The notes under the pieces: generated by a model
Seen by the model: only the letters and a program-made list of their open reading frames with translations
Told to the model about the DNA's origin: nothing
The model's database searches: none
Made by a program: the position numbers and the translations under genes
Shown: piece by piece, positions 19,454 to 29,161 of the stretch
How positions within the stretch are numbered: position 1 is the stretch's first letter
Layout: every line of letters begins with the position of its first letter
Source: Cellvibrio sp. OA-2007
Lineage (GTDB): Bacteria; Pseudomonadota; Gammaproteobacteria; Pseudomonadales; Cellvibrionaceae
Assembly: GCF_000953825.1 (NCBI RefSeq)
Contig: NZ_BBUL01000085.1
Span: 62,001-126,000 of the forward strand
Length of the DNA: 64,000 nt
Reading direction: 5' to 3'

Positions 19454-20419
19454 ATGATAAGAACACAACTACTGACAGCAGCGGGTGAGCTAATCACTGG
19501 CGGAGAAGAATTAGTATCGCGCTGGCGCGAGGATCAAAGCGGATTTATCTGGGTTGATTTAGTCGGTGAAGACGCACCAAAAGAAAAAGCGTTTCTATTA
19601 TCGATGAATTGCCACTCTCTCGCCGTGGAAGATGTACAGCGTTTTCGGCACCCACCCAAAACCGAAACGTTTAATGATTACACGCTCATCCTCTACCGTG
19701 GCATTACTGAATTTAATAAAGACCTCACCATCCAACAAATGACCATCGCATTGTTTGCCGGCGAGCGCTGCCTGATCAGTTGTCACCCACGCCACTCGAT
19801 GGGAGTAAATCATTATTGGGAAAATGCCCACGCAGAAAACTTATTGGTTAGCCCTGGTTTGCTCGCCTCTCGCATTATGAAATTCTCAGTGGGTCGCTAT
19901 TTGGAAGCAATCCTCGCGTTTGAACCATCGCTTAATGAGCTAGAAGATGCGATGCAAGACAAACCGAATGATGAGGTTATGCGCGAACTCATCAGCTACC
20001 AATCGCGCCTACGCAAACTCAAGCGCATTTTTAGCTATCACGAAAAACTGGTGACCAATTTATTAAAAGACGTGCCGCAGCGCTTAATCGATGAAGACGG
20101 CGATATAGAGCACGCATTGCAAGATTTATTTGAACGCTGCGAACGCCTGCATGGCTTGTGCACTATGTACTATGAAATTTGCGGCGATTTAATTAACGGC
20201 TACCTATCGATTAGCTCACACCAGCTGAACAATACCATGCGGGTGCTCACGGTAATTACAGCGATTTTTGTACCTTTAACATTTATCGCCGGCATTTACG
20301 GCATGAACTTCGACAACATGCCCGAACTGCATGCCCCCTACGGTTATTTTTATACGCTGGGTGCGATGCTGGTGATTGCCGCAGGGTTTGGGGTATTTGC
20401 TTACAAGAAGTGGCTTTGA
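19454..20419 (+). CDS. CorA/ZntB-family divalent metal transporter
   Basis: The 321-aa protein has a large cytoplasmic N-terminal domain and two C-terminal membrane helices. The pore signature GMN is present in IYGMNFDNMPE between the helices. The short N-terminal domain and overall length fit either CorA (Mg2+/Co2+) or ZntB (Zn2+ uptake); I cannot separate them by eye. It follows the pteridine reductase on the plus strand and converges on folK with a 9-bp gap. Confidence 0.85.
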   Translation: MIRTQLLTAAGELITGGEELVSRWREDQSGFIWVDLVGEDAPKEKAFLLSMNCHSLAVEDVQRFRHPPKTETFNDYTLILYRGITEFNKDLTIQQMTIALFAGERCLISCHPRHSMGVNHYWENAHAENLLVSPGLLASRIMKFSVGRYLEAILAFEPSLNELEDAMQDKPNDEVMRELISYQSRLRKLKRIFSYHEKLVTNLLKDVPQRLIDEDGDIEHALQDLFERCERLHGLCTMYYEICGDLINGYLSISSHQLNNTMRVLTVITAIFVPLTFIAGIYGMNFDNMPELHAPYGYFYTLGAMLVIAAGFGVFAYKKWL

Positions 20420-20428
20420 AGATTTTTG

Positions 20429-20941
20429 TTAAGCGCGCGAAATTTGTTTACCCTGCCATGTAAAATCAATCGCCCACAAGGATTGTGAAGCCTGATCATA
20501 GCTTGCCCATAACTCTTGATAAGTCACTTGTAACTGAGGGTGTTTAATCTGCGCTGCGATTTCTGCCAAAGGTAAAAGTACAAAAGCATTCTGGGTGATT
20601 TCTGCGCGCGGCAACTCCACTCCTGCGTCAACACCCACAAAATCACCGTAAGTTAAAATATCTATATCCAAGGTGCGCGGGCTGAATTTGGGGCCGCTTC
20701 GTTTGCGGCCATTATCATCTTCAATACGCTTTAAAGTTTCCGATAATTCAGCAATGGATAAATCTGTATTCGCACCAACCACCAGATTAAAAAAATGACT
20801 GCCCGCAAAACCGACGGATTCACTTTCATAAACTGACGATACCTGCAGCTCACCAAACAAATCAGCAAGCGCATCTAACGCCGCCGTAATATTTTTGTGG
20901 CGCTCCACATTGCTACCAAGGCTTAAATAGATTGCCGTCAT
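20429..20941 (-). CDS. folK: 6-hydroxymethyl-7,8-dihydropterin pyrophosphokinase
   Basis: FolK transfers pyrophosphate from ATP to the pterin in folate synthesis. The 170-aa product has the N-terminal SLGSNVERHKNI motif and the pterin/ATP-binding signature SPRTLDIDIL. It overlaps the folB stop by 4 bases, so the two consecutive folate enzymes are translationally coupled. Confidence 0.94.
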   Translation of the reverse strand: MTAIYLSLGSNVERHKNITAALDALADLFGELQVSSVYESESVGFAGSHFFNLVVGANTDLSIAELSETLKRIEDDNGRKRSGPKFSPRTLDIDILTYGDFVGVDAGVELPRAEITQNAFVLLPLAEIAAQIKHPQLQVTYQELWASYDQASQSLWAIDFTWQGKQISRA

Positions 20942-21309
20942 TCAGGCAGCGCTCCCGGTTTTTGGCCGCGCTCAATTAACAAACCCACATCGCGCGCGCC
21001 GCGAATTGCACCGGGCTTGCTTAAACGCAAACGCAACCAAGGCACATTAAATTCAGTGCGAATCACTTGCGCAATTTCTTCGGCCAGCGCCTCCACTAAC
21101 AACGCATTGCGGTTTTCAACATAGGCAATCAAGCGCTTGGAAACCGCTTTGTAATTCAACGCGTATTGGATATCGTCGGTTTCGGCCGCCTTGCGAATAT
21201 CGCTCGCCATTTCCAAATCGATACTCACGGTTTGGCGCACTTCGCGCTCCCAGTCGTAAATGCCGATAATCGTATCGATACGCAAATCGCGAATGTAAAC
21301 AATATCCAT
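20938..21309 (-). CDS. folB: Dihydroneopterin aldolase
   Basis: FolB converts dihydroneopterin to hydroxymethyl-dihydropterin and glycolaldehyde, one step before FolK. The 123-aa length is standard and the N-terminal IRDLRIDTIIGIYDWERE with the RLRLSKPGAIRGARDVG segment is diagnostic. It lies 13 bp after tsaD on the minus strand. Confidence 0.94.
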   Translation of the reverse strand: MDIVYIRDLRIDTIIGIYDWEREVRQTVSIDLEMASDIRKAAETDDIQYALNYKAVSKRLIAYVENRNALLVEALAEEIAQVIRTEFNVPWLRLRLSKPGAIRGARDVGLLIERGQKPGALPE

Positions 21310-21322
21310 AGAAAGCTTCTTG

Positions 21323-22351
21323 TTAAAGTGAAGAGAGTGTATTGAGCGGCCAGCGCGCTTTTACATTAATTGCCAAACCTTCGTGCTGGCCAGCAAGCAA
21401 GCGCTGACAACCGGCGTAGGCGATCATGGCGCCGTTGTCGGTACAAAATTCATGGCGGGCATAAAATACTTTTGCGCCGATTTTAGCGAGGCTCACATCC
21501 AAATCTGCGCGCAATTTTTTATTGGCAGAAACACCGCCCGCAATCACCAGGGTTTTCATGCCGGTTTGTTCGAGCGCGCGTTTGCATTTGATCACCAACG
21601 TATCGACCACTGCTGCTTGAAATGCATTGGCGATATCAGCGCAGGTTTGATCGTCGGGCAAACCATTGGCTTGTTTGTTGGCATTAACGGTGGTGAGTGT
21701 GGCGGTTTTTAATCCACTAAAGCTGAAATCCAAACCGGGGCGATCTACCATCGGGCGCGGAAATTTAAAGCGCCCTTCATTACCTTGCTCGGCAAGTTTG
21801 GCGATCTGCGGGCCGCCGGGATAATCCAGATCGAGCATTTTAGCGGCCTTATCAAACGCCTCGCCCGCTGCATCATCAATCGATTCACCCAGCAATTCGT
21901 ATTCGCCAATCGCATCGACTTTGACTAATTGAGTATGTCCACCAGAGACCAACAGGGCGACAAACGGAAACTCGGGAGGATTATCTTCTAACATTGGCGC
22001 CAGCAAATGGCCTTCCATATGATGTACGCCGATGGCGGGAACACCCCAGGAATAGGCCAGCGCACGCCCCATCGAAGCACCCACCATCAGCGCGCCTATA
22101 AGACCGGGGCCAGAGGTGTAGGCAATACCGTCTATATCTTCAGCGGTAGAATCACTCGCCGCCATCACTTCATTAATTAGCGGCAACAGTTTGCGCACAT
22201 GATCGCGCGAGGCCAGCTCCGGCACCACACCGCCATATTCTGCATGCAGCGCGATTTGGGTATAGAGCACATGCGCCAACAGGCCGCGTTCGCTGTCGTA
22301 AACCGCCACACCGGTTTCATCGCACGATGTTTCCAACCCCAAAATTCGCAT
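21323..22351 (-). CDS. tsaD: tRNA N6-threonylcarbamoyladenosine transferase TsaD
   Basis: TsaD transfers the threonylcarbamoyl group to A37 of ANN-decoding tRNAs together with TsaB and TsaE. It is an ASKHA-fold protein of 342 aa with [15 protein letters not shown] at the start, metal-binding His111 and His115 ([10 protein letters not shown]), and the SGGHTQ and [10 protein letters not shown] motifs. The gene diverges from rpsU, the classic gammaproteobacterial arrangement. Confidence 0.97.
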   Translation of the reverse strand: MRILGLETSCDETGVAVYDSERGLLAHVLYTQIALHAEYGGVVPELASRDHVRKLLPLINEVMAASDSTAEDIDGIAYTSGPGLIGALMVGASMGRALAYSWGVPAIGVHHMEGHLLAPMLEDNPPEFPFVALLVSGGHTQLVKVDAIGEYELLGESIDDAAGEAFDKAAKMLDLDYPGGPQIAKLAEQGNEGRFKFPRPMVDRPGLDFSFSGLKTATLTTVNANKQANGLPDDQTCADIANAFQAAVVDTLVIKCKRALEQTGMKTLVIAGGVSANKKLRADLDVSLAKIGAKVFYARHEFCTDNGAMIAYAGCQRLLAGQHEGLAINVKARWPLNTLSSL

Positions 22352-22575
22352 AACCCAACCTCTTACCGCCCATTATGGAAAGGACGATTGACTAACATAA
22401 GGGCGGCTATGATAAAGGCTGATCAGACGAAAACCCAGCACTCTCGTCTGCTCAAGGTTGCGACTGCCATAATAAGTGTATAGAATCCGCACCCCTCGGA
22501 TACTTCACTGTGTTTACACACTGGCGTCTATCCACAAGACATCATTTATTAGCTCTCTTTATTACAGGTAACAGC

Positions 22576-22791
22576 ATGCCTTCAGTAAAACTTAAAGAAA
22601 ACGAACCCTTTGACGTAGCTTTGCGTCGTTTCAAGCGCGCTTGTGAAAAAGCGGGCATTTTGGCTGATGTTCGCGCTCGCGAATGCTACGAGAAGCCAAC
22701 TACCGTTCGTAAGCGTGATGCCGCTGCCGCTGTTAAGCGTCATGCTAAAAAGGTACAACGCGAATCTAAAAAGTTTACTCGTCTGTACTAA
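22576..22791 (+). CDS. rpsU: 30S ribosomal protein bS21
   Basis: The ATG at 22576 gives the normal 71-aa bS21 starting [20 protein letters not shown], with the basic C-terminus. The frame is open upstream to 22510 but that part is not ribosomal-protein sequence. bS21 assists mRNA binding on the 30S subunit. It heads the conserved rpsU-yqeY-dnaG-rpoD macromolecular synthesis block and diverges from tsaD. Confidence 0.97.
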   Translation: MPSVKLKENEPFDVALRRFKRACEKAGILADVRARECYEKPTTVRKRDAAAAVKRHAKKVQRESKKFTRLY

Positions 22792-22798
22792 GTTACCC

Positions 22799-22821
22799 GC
22801 TGCCGCGTTTAACTCGGCAGC
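22799..22821 (+). terminator. Hairpin after rpsU, possible attenuator
   Basis: Inverted repeat GCTGCCG / CGGCAGC with a 9-base loop starts 8 bp after the rpsU stop. It has no strong U tract, so it may be a partial terminator or RNA-processing site that lowers dnaG and rpoD expression relative to rpsU, as known for this operon in E. coli. Confidence 0.5.
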
Positions 22822-22930
22822 TTGTACGTAGTTTGACCGGTTCCGCTCGTTAGCCTGTTTGCATCTGTCATCTAACGAGTTGTGCGTTCCACTCCTGTAC
22901 CCTAATTGATTACTCAATAACCGGTGAATC

Positions 22931-23386
22931 ATGAGTCAACCAACGCTAAAAGACCGCATAAATGATGCCTTAAAGACCGCGATGCGCGCTAAAGAAAAAG
23001 AGCGCGTCGCGGTTTTGCGTCTTGTGATGTCTGAATTCAAAAAAATCGAAGTGGATGAGCGCATCGAAGTTGATGACGCGCGCGCTTTGGTCGTGCTCGA
23101 TAAAATGGTCAAACAGCGTCGCGACTCTGAAACCCAGTATCGCAATGCCAATCGCCCGGAACTCGCCGAGCAAGAAGCTTACGAAATCAGCGAAATACAA
23201 GCTTATCTCCCCGCTCAGCTCACCGCTGCCGAATTGGATACGCTAGTCACCAAAGCCTTGGCCGATGCAGGCGTAACTGAAGCGCGCGACATGGGCAAAG
23301 CCATGGCGTTACTCAAGCCGCAAGTACAAGGCCGCGCGGACATGGGCGATGTAAGTAAGCTTCTCAAGGCCAAACTGAGCAACTAA
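22931..23386 (+). CDS. yqeY: YqeY/GatB-domain protein
   Basis: The 151-aa product has the two alpha-helical parts of the YqeY family (related to the tRNA-binding tail of GatB): LKDRINDALKTAMRAKEKER, VDDARALVVLDKMVKQRRDS and DMGKAMALLKPQVQGRADMG. It is found between rpsU and dnaG in many proteobacteria. Its function is poorly known; a link with amidotransferase or tRNA binding is inferred from the domain. Confidence 0.92.
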   Translation: MSQPTLKDRINDALKTAMRAKEKERVAVLRLVMSEFKKIEVDERIEVDDARALVVLDKMVKQRRDSETQYRNANRPELAEQEAYEISEIQAYLPAQLTAAELDTLVTKALADAGVTEARDMGKAMALLKPQVQGRADMGDVSKLLKAKLSN

Positions 23387-23431
23387 ATCGTCAACTGCTA
23401 GTCTCTAGCTATCCCCTCAGGCGACGATCAC

Positions 23432-25495
23432 ATGGCCGGCCTTATCCCGCAAAGTTTTATCGATGACATGCTCGACCGCCTCGACATTGTCGATGTGGTC
23501 GATAGTCGCGTTAAATTGCGCAAAACCGGCAAAAACTACAGCGCTTGCTGCCCGTTTCACGACGAAAAAACCCCCTCCTTTACCGTAAGCCCTGAAAAAC
23601 AGTTTTATTACTGCTTTGGTTGTGGCGCGAGCGGCAATGCACTGGGTTTTGTCATGGATTACGAGCGCCTCAGCTTTCCCGAGGCCGTTGAATCACTCGC
23701 TCGACTGACCGGTTTGGAAGTCCCGCGCGAAGTGCAGACCGAAGCACAAGAAAAACGCGAGCAGGAAAAACGCAGCATTTATACCCTGCTGGAAAAAGCC
23801 GATGAGTTTTACCAACAGCAATTGCGCCACCACCCCAGCAAGCATCTCGCGGTCAATTATTTAAAAAATCGCGGTCTGGATGGCAAAACCGCCAAAACCT
23901 ATGGTGTCGGCTTTGCACCGCCCGGCTGGGATAACCTGCTCAAAGCCCTCGCCACCAACGATGAAGACAAGCACCTGCTGATCGAAGGCGGCATGTTGAT
24001 TCATCAAGAGCAGGAAAAGAAACTCTACGACCGCTTTCGCCACCGCATTATGTTTCCTATCCGCGATACGCGGGGGCGGGTAATCGGTTTTGGCGGACGA
24101 GTATTGGGCGACGACAAACCCAAATACCTCAACTCACCCGAGACACCGGTATTCCACAAAGGCCAGGAACTCTACGGCCTTTATGAGGCACGCCTCGCCT
24201 ATCGCGAATTGCCGCGCCTACTGGTAGTTGAAGGCTATATGGATGTGGTCAGTCTGGCGCAATTTGGTATCGGCTACGGTGTTGCCACACTCGGCACCGC
24301 CTGTGGCCCCGACCATCTCGACCGCGCCTTCAAATACACTAGCGAAGTGGTGTTTTGTTTTGACGGCGACAAAGCCGGGCGCAGCGCCGCCCACCGCGCA
24401 CTGGAAGCATCGCTCGACACAATGAGCGATGGCCGCACAGTGAAATTCCTGTTCCTGCCCGAAGGTGAAGACCCAGACACCTTGGTGCGCCAGATAGGCC
24501 CGGACAAATTCGAGCGCATGATTGAACTCGCCGTACCCTTTGAAGATTATTTGTTTGATGCGGTCGCCGAAGGTTTAAATATCCGCACCATGGAAGGCCG
24601 CGCCACCTTTAGTAAACGCGCCGCGCCACTGTTAGATCGCCTGCCCAAAGGCGTATTTCGTGAATTGATGTTTGAAAGTCTGGCCACTCGCACCGGATTA
24701 AATCGCAATATCCTGCAGGAATTAATTCAAGAGCAGCAAAGCAAAGGCGAAATACAGCCGCTTTTTGTGGCGCCGCCAACACCCATCAAAACCGAGGAAA
24801 CCGCCCCCAGGGCTGCGCCACCTAAAGCAACTCCAACGACAAAAAACGAGCCAGAATGGGATCACCCACCGCTCGCAATCTACGCAGAATACGGCGATTT
24901 TCCGCAAGAATTACCACCTGCGGACTATCATGAGTTTTACGAGGAGCCGCGCGCACAACGCCAAGCCCTCAAGCAGCCCTATCAAGCGGGATTACAAGCG
25001 CGCGCCGCAAGTAAATATTTGATGCCGCCCGTGCGCAAAGCGCTAGCACTGCTACTCACTTATCCCGCACTGGCGAGCCTTGAAACCAATCACGACGAGT
25101 GGCTAGCAGATGAAACCGATGCAGATTGCCTAATGCTCGGGCGCCTACTCAAAGTGCTACATGAGCGGCCACATTACAATTTGTCACATTTAATTGGTTA
25201 CTGGCGCGGAGTTTACGGCGCGGATAATACTGAGCGATTAGCAGCTGTTGCCGGGCATGATTTACTACAAGCGGCCAACGCCTTAAGCCAAAGCCGACAA
25301 GACAAACCCGCCAAAGCCGACTACGACACCCAAGCCGCATTTAGCGATGCCATGAGCAAATTGCGCCAGCAACAAAAGCAGAAAAAAATAGCTGAATCCT
25401 TGGCAAAATTAAAAAATGCCGACTTAACTCAACTCACCAAAGAAGAGCGCGATCAACTGGTGCGTGCAGCATTAGCAACAAAAGCAGAACCATAA
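23432..25495 (+). CDS. dnaG: DNA primase
   Basis: DnaG makes RNA primers at the replication fork. The N-terminal zinc ribbon has Cys40, His43, Cys61 and Cys64 (CPFH and CFGC). The Toprim core follows, with VVEGYMDVV and FDGDKAGR carrying the metal-binding acidic residues. A long Pro/Ala-rich linker (about residues 440-520) leads to the C-terminal DnaB-helicase-binding domain. At 687 aa it is longer than E. coli DnaG mainly because of that linker. Confidence 0.97.
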   Translation: MAGLIPQSFIDDMLDRLDIVDVVDSRVKLRKTGKNYSACCPFHDEKTPSFTVSPEKQFYYCFGCGASGNALGFVMDYERLSFPEAVESLARLTGLEVPREVQTEAQEKREQEKRSIYTLLEKADEFYQQQLRHHPSKHLAVNYLKNRGLDGKTAKTYGVGFAPPGWDNLLKALATNDEDKHLLIEGGMLIHQEQEKKLYDRFRHRIMFPIRDTRGRVIGFGGRVLGDDKPKYLNSPETPVFHKGQELYGLYEARLAYRELPRLLVVEGYMDVVSLAQFGIGYGVATLGTACGPDHLDRAFKYTSEVVFCFDGDKAGRSAAHRALEASLDTMSDGRTVKFLFLPEGEDPDTLVRQIGPDKFERMIELAVPFEDYLFDAVAEGLNIRTMEGRATFSKRAAPLLDRLPKGVFRELMFESLATRTGLNRNILQELIQEQQSKGEIQPLFVAPPTPIKTEETAPRAAPPKATPTTKNEPEWDHPPLAIYAEYGDFPQELPPADYHEFYEEPRAQRQALKQPYQAGLQARAASKYLMPPVRKALALLLTYPALASLETNHDEWLADETDADCLMLGRLLKVLHERPHYNLSHLIGYWRGVYGADNTERLAAVAGHDLLQAANALSQSRQDKPAKADYDTQAAFSDAMSKLRQQQKQKKIAESLAKLKNADLTQLTKEERDQLVRAALATKAEP

Positions 25496-25537
25496 ACAGC
25501 AAAGCCGATCAGAATCTGTACGATTAGCACAAAACAG

Positions 25538-25564
25538 CTTGAAGATTTTTGCGTCACCCCCCAT
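25538..25564 (+). promoter_or_regulatory. Sigma-32-type heat-shock promoter for rpoD
   Basis: CTTGAAG (25538-25544) and CCCCAT (25559-25564) are separated by 14 bases and match the sigma-32 consensus CTTGAAA-N13-15-CCCCAT almost exactly. A separate TATAAT at 25594-25599 could be a sigma-70 -10 box, though its -35 is weak. A heat-shock promoter for rpoD exists in E. coli within dnaG; here it lies just after the dnaG stop. Confidence 0.65.
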
Positions 25565-25644
25565 CCGCCTAGAATCCACCCTAGCAAGTGGAGTATAATT
25601 GCGGGCTTTGCATTTCACTCATCAGGTTTTAAATAGGGTTTCGA

Positions 25645-27504
25645 ATGTCTGAAGACGTCCAACAGCAACAGTCCCGTATTAAAGAACTGATCGCCCGCGG
25701 TAAAGAACAGGGTTACTTAACCTATGCCGAGGTAAACGATCACCTGCCGGAGGACATCTCTGATCCGGATCAGGTCGAAGACATCATTCAGATGATCAAC
25801 GACATGGGTATTCGCGTCTATGAAACAGCTCCCGACGCCGACACCCTGTTAATGACTGACGGCGACTCTGCCGCTGATGAAATCGCCGCCGCTGAAGCTG
25901 CCGCCGCTCTGGTTGCCGTGGAAACGGAAACTGGTCGCACCACCGACCCAGTGCGTATGTACATGCGCGAAATGGGCACGGTTGAGCTGCTAACACGCGA
26001 AGGCGAAATTGTTATCGCCAAGCGCATCGAAGAAGGCGTGCGCGAACTGATGCACGCCGTTGCTTACTGGCCAGGTGCGGTACAGCAAATACTCGATGAA
26101 TATTCACTGGTCGCCAAAGAAGAGCGCCGTCTTGCCGACGTCATTATCGGCTGGCTTGATCCAGTGGAAGATATCCCCGCCTCTCTCGCCGAAGTGGAAG
26201 AAATTCCCGTCGCTACCGCCGCTGGTGCAAAACCTGCCAGCGATGACGACGAGGAAGAAGCGAGTACAGACGATGAAGAAGAAGCTGTATCGGGAGTAGA
26301 CCCGGAAGAAGCGCGCGTTCGTTTTGAAGAGCTGCAAAAACAGCAAGACAAGGTGAACAAGACCCTCGCTAAATACGGTTACGGTAGCAAACAAGCTGAG
26401 AAAGAATTGTCAGCTCTGGGCGACCTGTTCAAATTCTTCAAATTGCCAGCCAAGCAATTCGACCCAATCTACAGCAAAGCGCGTGAGATGCTCGACAATG
26501 TGCGCAAGCAAGAGCGCTACATTATGGAGCTGTGTACCCGCAGAGCCCAGATGCAACGCAAAACCTTTATCAAAGAATTCCCCGGCAATGAAACCAACGA
26601 TGCTTGGCTGCCTGAGTTTTTGAAAGGAAAAGTTGATCACGCCGAAAAACTCGAACGCGTAATGCCTGATGTGCAAACTGCGCAACAACAGCTTGCACAA
26701 ATCGAAGCAGAAAGCGGCTTGAGCCTCGCCAGCATTAAAGACATTAATCGCCGTATGTCGATTGGTGAAGCGCGCGCTCGTCGCGCGAAAAAAGAAATGG
26801 TTGAAGCCAACTTGCGTTTGGTAATTTCCATCGCAAAAAAATACACCAACCGCGGTTTGCAATTCCTCGATCTGATCCAGGAAGGCAACATCGGCCTGAT
26901 GAAAGCCGTAGATAAATTTGAATACCGTCGCGGCTATAAGTTTTCTACTTACGCCACTTGGTGGATTCGTCAGGCAATTACTCGCTCGATTGCAGACCAA
27001 GCACGTACCATTCGTATTCCAGTGCATATGATTGAGACAATTAACAAACTCAATCGTGTATCGCGCCAAATGCTGCAAGAAATGGGGCGCGAGCCAACGC
27101 CGGAAGAATTAGGCGAGCGCATGGAAATGCCGGAAGATAAAGTTCGCAAGGTATTAAAAATTGCCAAAGAACCCATCTCCATGGAAACTCCCATCGGCGA
27201 CGATGAAGATTCACATCTGGGCGACTTTATCGAAGACACCACCATTATTTCACCGGTGGAGTCAGCGACAATGGAAGGCCTGATGGAAGCGACACGCGAA
27301 GTACTGGCTGGTCTCACTGCACGTGAAGCCAAAGTATTGCGCATGCGTTTTGGTATCGACATGCACACCGACCACACTTTGGAAGAAGTAGGCAAACAGT
27401 TTGACGTAACGCGTGAGCGCATCCGTCAAATCGAAGCCAAAGCCTTGCGCAAATTGCGCCACCCATCGCGCTCCGATCACTTGCGCAGCTTCTTGGATGA
27501 ATAA
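25645..27504 (+). CDS. rpoD: RNA polymerase sigma-70 (housekeeping) factor
   Basis: RpoD gives RNA polymerase its main promoter specificity. The 619-aa protein has region 1.1 at the N-terminus, region 1.2 ([24 protein letters not shown]), an acidic non-conserved insert (about residues 190-225), region 2 ([18 protein letters not shown]), region 3 and region 4 with the -35 helix ([20 protein letters not shown]). Length and layout fit gammaproteobacterial RpoD. It is followed by a strong terminator and a tRNA gene. Confidence 0.98.
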   Translation: MSEDVQQQQSRIKELIARGKEQGYLTYAEVNDHLPEDISDPDQVEDIIQMINDMGIRVYETAPDADTLLMTDGDSAADEIAAAEAAAALVAVETETGRTTDPVRMYMREMGTVELLTREGEIVIAKRIEEGVRELMHAVAYWPGAVQQILDEYSLVAKEERRLADVIIGWLDPVEDIPASLAEVEEIPVATAAGAKPASDDDEEEASTDDEEEAVSGVDPEEARVRFEELQKQQDKVNKTLAKYGYGSKQAEKELSALGDLFKFFKLPAKQFDPIYSKAREMLDNVRKQERYIMELCTRRAQMQRKTFIKEFPGNETNDAWLPEFLKGKVDHAEKLERVMPDVQTAQQQLAQIEAESGLSLASIKDINRRMSIGEARARRAKKEMVEANLRLVISIAKKYTNRGLQFLDLIQEGNIGLMKAVDKFEYRRGYKFSTYATWWIRQAITRSIADQARTIRIPVHMIETINKLNRVSRQMLQEMGREPTPEELGERMEMPEDKVRKVLKIAKEPISMETPIGDDEDSHLGDFIEDTTIISPVESATMEGLMEATREVLAGLTAREAKVLRMRFGIDMHTDHTLEEVGKQFDVTRERIRQIEAKALRKLRHPSRSDHLRSFLDE

Positions 27505-27542
27505 AGCACAGCTTAATAATTAGCCATGCGTCAAATAAAATA

Positions 27543-27566
27543 AAACCCGCCTTGCGCGGGTTTTAT
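27543..27566 (+). terminator. Rho-independent terminator of rpoD
   Basis: Stem AAACCCGC / GCGGGTTT around a short TTGC loop, followed by TATTTTTT. It begins about 38 bp after the rpoD stop codon. Confidence 0.9.
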
Positions 27567-27666
27567 TTTTTAACCGATACAATAAGTTGCCAACTATAGC
27601 CACATGCAAAACTTGTCTCTATAATGCGACCCCGCTGCCGCAAGGCAGATCAAACAGTTCCTCTTG

Positions 27667-27743
27667 GGGCCTATAGCTCAGTTGGTTAGAGCATCCGACT
27701 CATAATCGGCAGGTCACTGGTTCAAGTCCAGTTGGGCCCACCA
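27667..27743 (+). tRNA. tRNA with CAT anticodon, probably tRNA-Ile2 (lysidine type)
   Basis: A full 77-nt cloverleaf including encoded CCA: acceptor GGGCCTA/TGGGCCC, D arm GCTC/GAGC, anticodon loop CTCATAA, T arm ACTGG-TTCAAGT-CCAGT. The C4-G69 and C5-G68 pairs are those that the lysidine synthetase TilS favours, and the variable and T arms resemble E. coli ileX, so tRNA-Ile2 is more likely than elongator tRNA-Met. Pair 27-43 (T and C) is a mismatch. The transposon end lies 22 bp past the CCA. Confidence 0.85.
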
Positions 27744-27765
27744 TTCATTTCCCGCACTTTTTTTG

Positions 27766-27831
27766 TGTTCTTGACACCATAATTTGGCCGTATTGGCCAA
27801 TGTATCGTGTATTAGTACACCAAAAGTGGCC
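27766..27831 (+). repeat. Left transposon end with TnsB-like binding motifs
   Basis: The terminal TGTTCTTG merges into a first motif TTGACACCATAATTTGGCC (27771-27789). A second, inverted copy (TGGCCAATGTATCGTGT, 27794-27810) and a shorter direct copy (TACACCAAAAGTGGCC, 27816-27831) follow. A weaker GACACTAATTAATCC lies at 27906-27920. The copies match the right-end motifs, as expected for TnsB sites. Confidence 0.75.
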
Positions 27832-28264
27832 ATAATTAAAAGCATCAACTGCCAAGAAGAGAAATTCTTACAGTATGTGGCATTGTTAATTGGCAAACAG
27901 ATTTCGACACTAATTAATCCAACTAACTAGCAAAATTTGTGGAGCAAATTATCAAGCTCCAGCAGTATGCGGATTCAATTGAGCTTTTATCCACTTTTTA
28001 AAGTTATCAGTTAGACTTTCAATTTTTCTCTCAAACTCCCCCCGGTCTACGTTTCACCCTACAAAACTTCTTGGTTGAAACATCGAATTAACCCTTTACT
28101 ATTCCATGTTATGAGTAACCAGTTTTATGTTATTCGATGTAATTGGCGCCAGACTTCCACAATAATGAAATACTCAATAGTCGTATTAGACTTCTGGGTC
28201 AAGGGCGATTTTTTGAGCTTAAGGTAACGGAATGGATAAACACAGAAAATATCGGAAAGCTCAG
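27832..28264. other. Non-coding AT-rich stretch inside the left transposon end
   Basis: Apart from a weak possible end motif near 27906 I see no gene, hairpin or repeat here. Reading frames are short and without family features. It separates the transposon end from the broken HNH gene and could hold its promoter. Confidence 0.5.
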
Positions 28265-29157
28265 ATGACAGCTCATATCTTTCAGGAGTTCGTTCAGGTT
28301 TTGTCTTGGCGGAGGGGGACGAGCGTGCACCCCACAAGCCTTTGTTGATACTCTATGCTCTTGGTGCCCTATCAAGAGGCCAGGAACTATTGCTCTATTC
28401 CACGCTTGAACTACCACTTACTGAACTGCTACGAGATTTTGGCCCCTCCAGGACAAGATGACATCCAGAGTATCCTTTTGTAAGGCTCACAAATGATGGA
28501 ATATGGGAAATCCACGGTTTGAATCAATCTGGAATTGAAAGCTCAGAACTTGAGCGCAATTTGACTATCCTCAGGAAAGAGGAAGTTCGAGGTGGCTTTC
28601 GATCAGACATAAAGAATCTGATCAAAAACTCACCACATTTTTTATCGAAGCTGGTACGGCACATTCTAGACGAAAACTTTCCTGATACACTTCACCAGGA
28701 GCTAATTGAGCGCTGTGGAATAGAACTGAGGGAAAAATACTACCGACATCGTAGAAACCTAGATTTTAGGCTGACTGTATTAGAGGCTTATGATTACAAA
28801 TGTGCCGTCTGTGGATTTTCCGCGCAGTCAAATGGAAGATATTTAGCCTTAGAGGCAGCTCATATTAAGTGGCACGCTTTTGGTGGAGCCGACAGCATAG
28901 ATAATGGGATAGCTTTGTGCTCATTGCATCATAAACTTTTTGATTTTGGAGCATTTGGTATCCACGAGGGGATGATTGTTTATTCGGAAAAAATAGTAGG
29001 CAACCAAGCATTTGATATCCATTGTAAAAGCTTTCATGGAAAAAGTATCGGTGTACCGAATAATTATATTCATCAACCTCTAAAAGAAAATATTGAGTGG
29101 CATTCCACGGAAGTATTTAAATATCCAGCGCGAAAAATAAAAGCATCAGAAGGATGA
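28265..29157 (+). pseudogene. Broken phosphorothioate-dependent (SBD-HNH, McrA-type) restriction endonuclease
   Basis: The C-terminal half (intact from an ATG at 28519, 212 aa) is an HNH nuclease with CAVCGF, the EAAHIKWHAFGG core and CSLHHKLFD. Upstream, the same frame encodes RAPHKPLLILYALG and HPEYPF, the N-terminal sulfur-binding part of enzymes such as SprMcrA, but it is cut by an in-frame TGA at 28459-28461. A further shift lies in the G run at about 28312-28318: the likely start MTAHIFQEFVQVLSWRRG is one base out of frame, as if G6 became G5. Such enzymes cleave sulfur-modified DNA, which would be toxic beside dndBCDE. The HNH half might still be made. It lies 4 bp before dptF. Confidence 0.75.
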
Positions 29158-29161
29158 GTCC

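Noticed and set aside
22388-22416. Sigma-70 promoter for rpsU (TTGACT with TATGAT or GATAAA)
   Set aside because: The spacing to TATGAT is only 14 bases and GATAAA is a poor -10, so I did not list it.
27667-27743. tRNA 3' end as an integrase attachment site with a repeat at the far side of the island
   Set aside because: No tyrosine or serine integrase is present, I found no copy of the tRNA 3' sequence near 58 kb, and the Tn7-like ends explain the borders better.
28519-29157. Calling the HNH frame a normal intact gene
   Set aside because: The upstream DNA plainly encodes the missing N-terminal half with an in-frame stop and a frameshift, so pseudogene is the better description, although the HNH part may still be translated.
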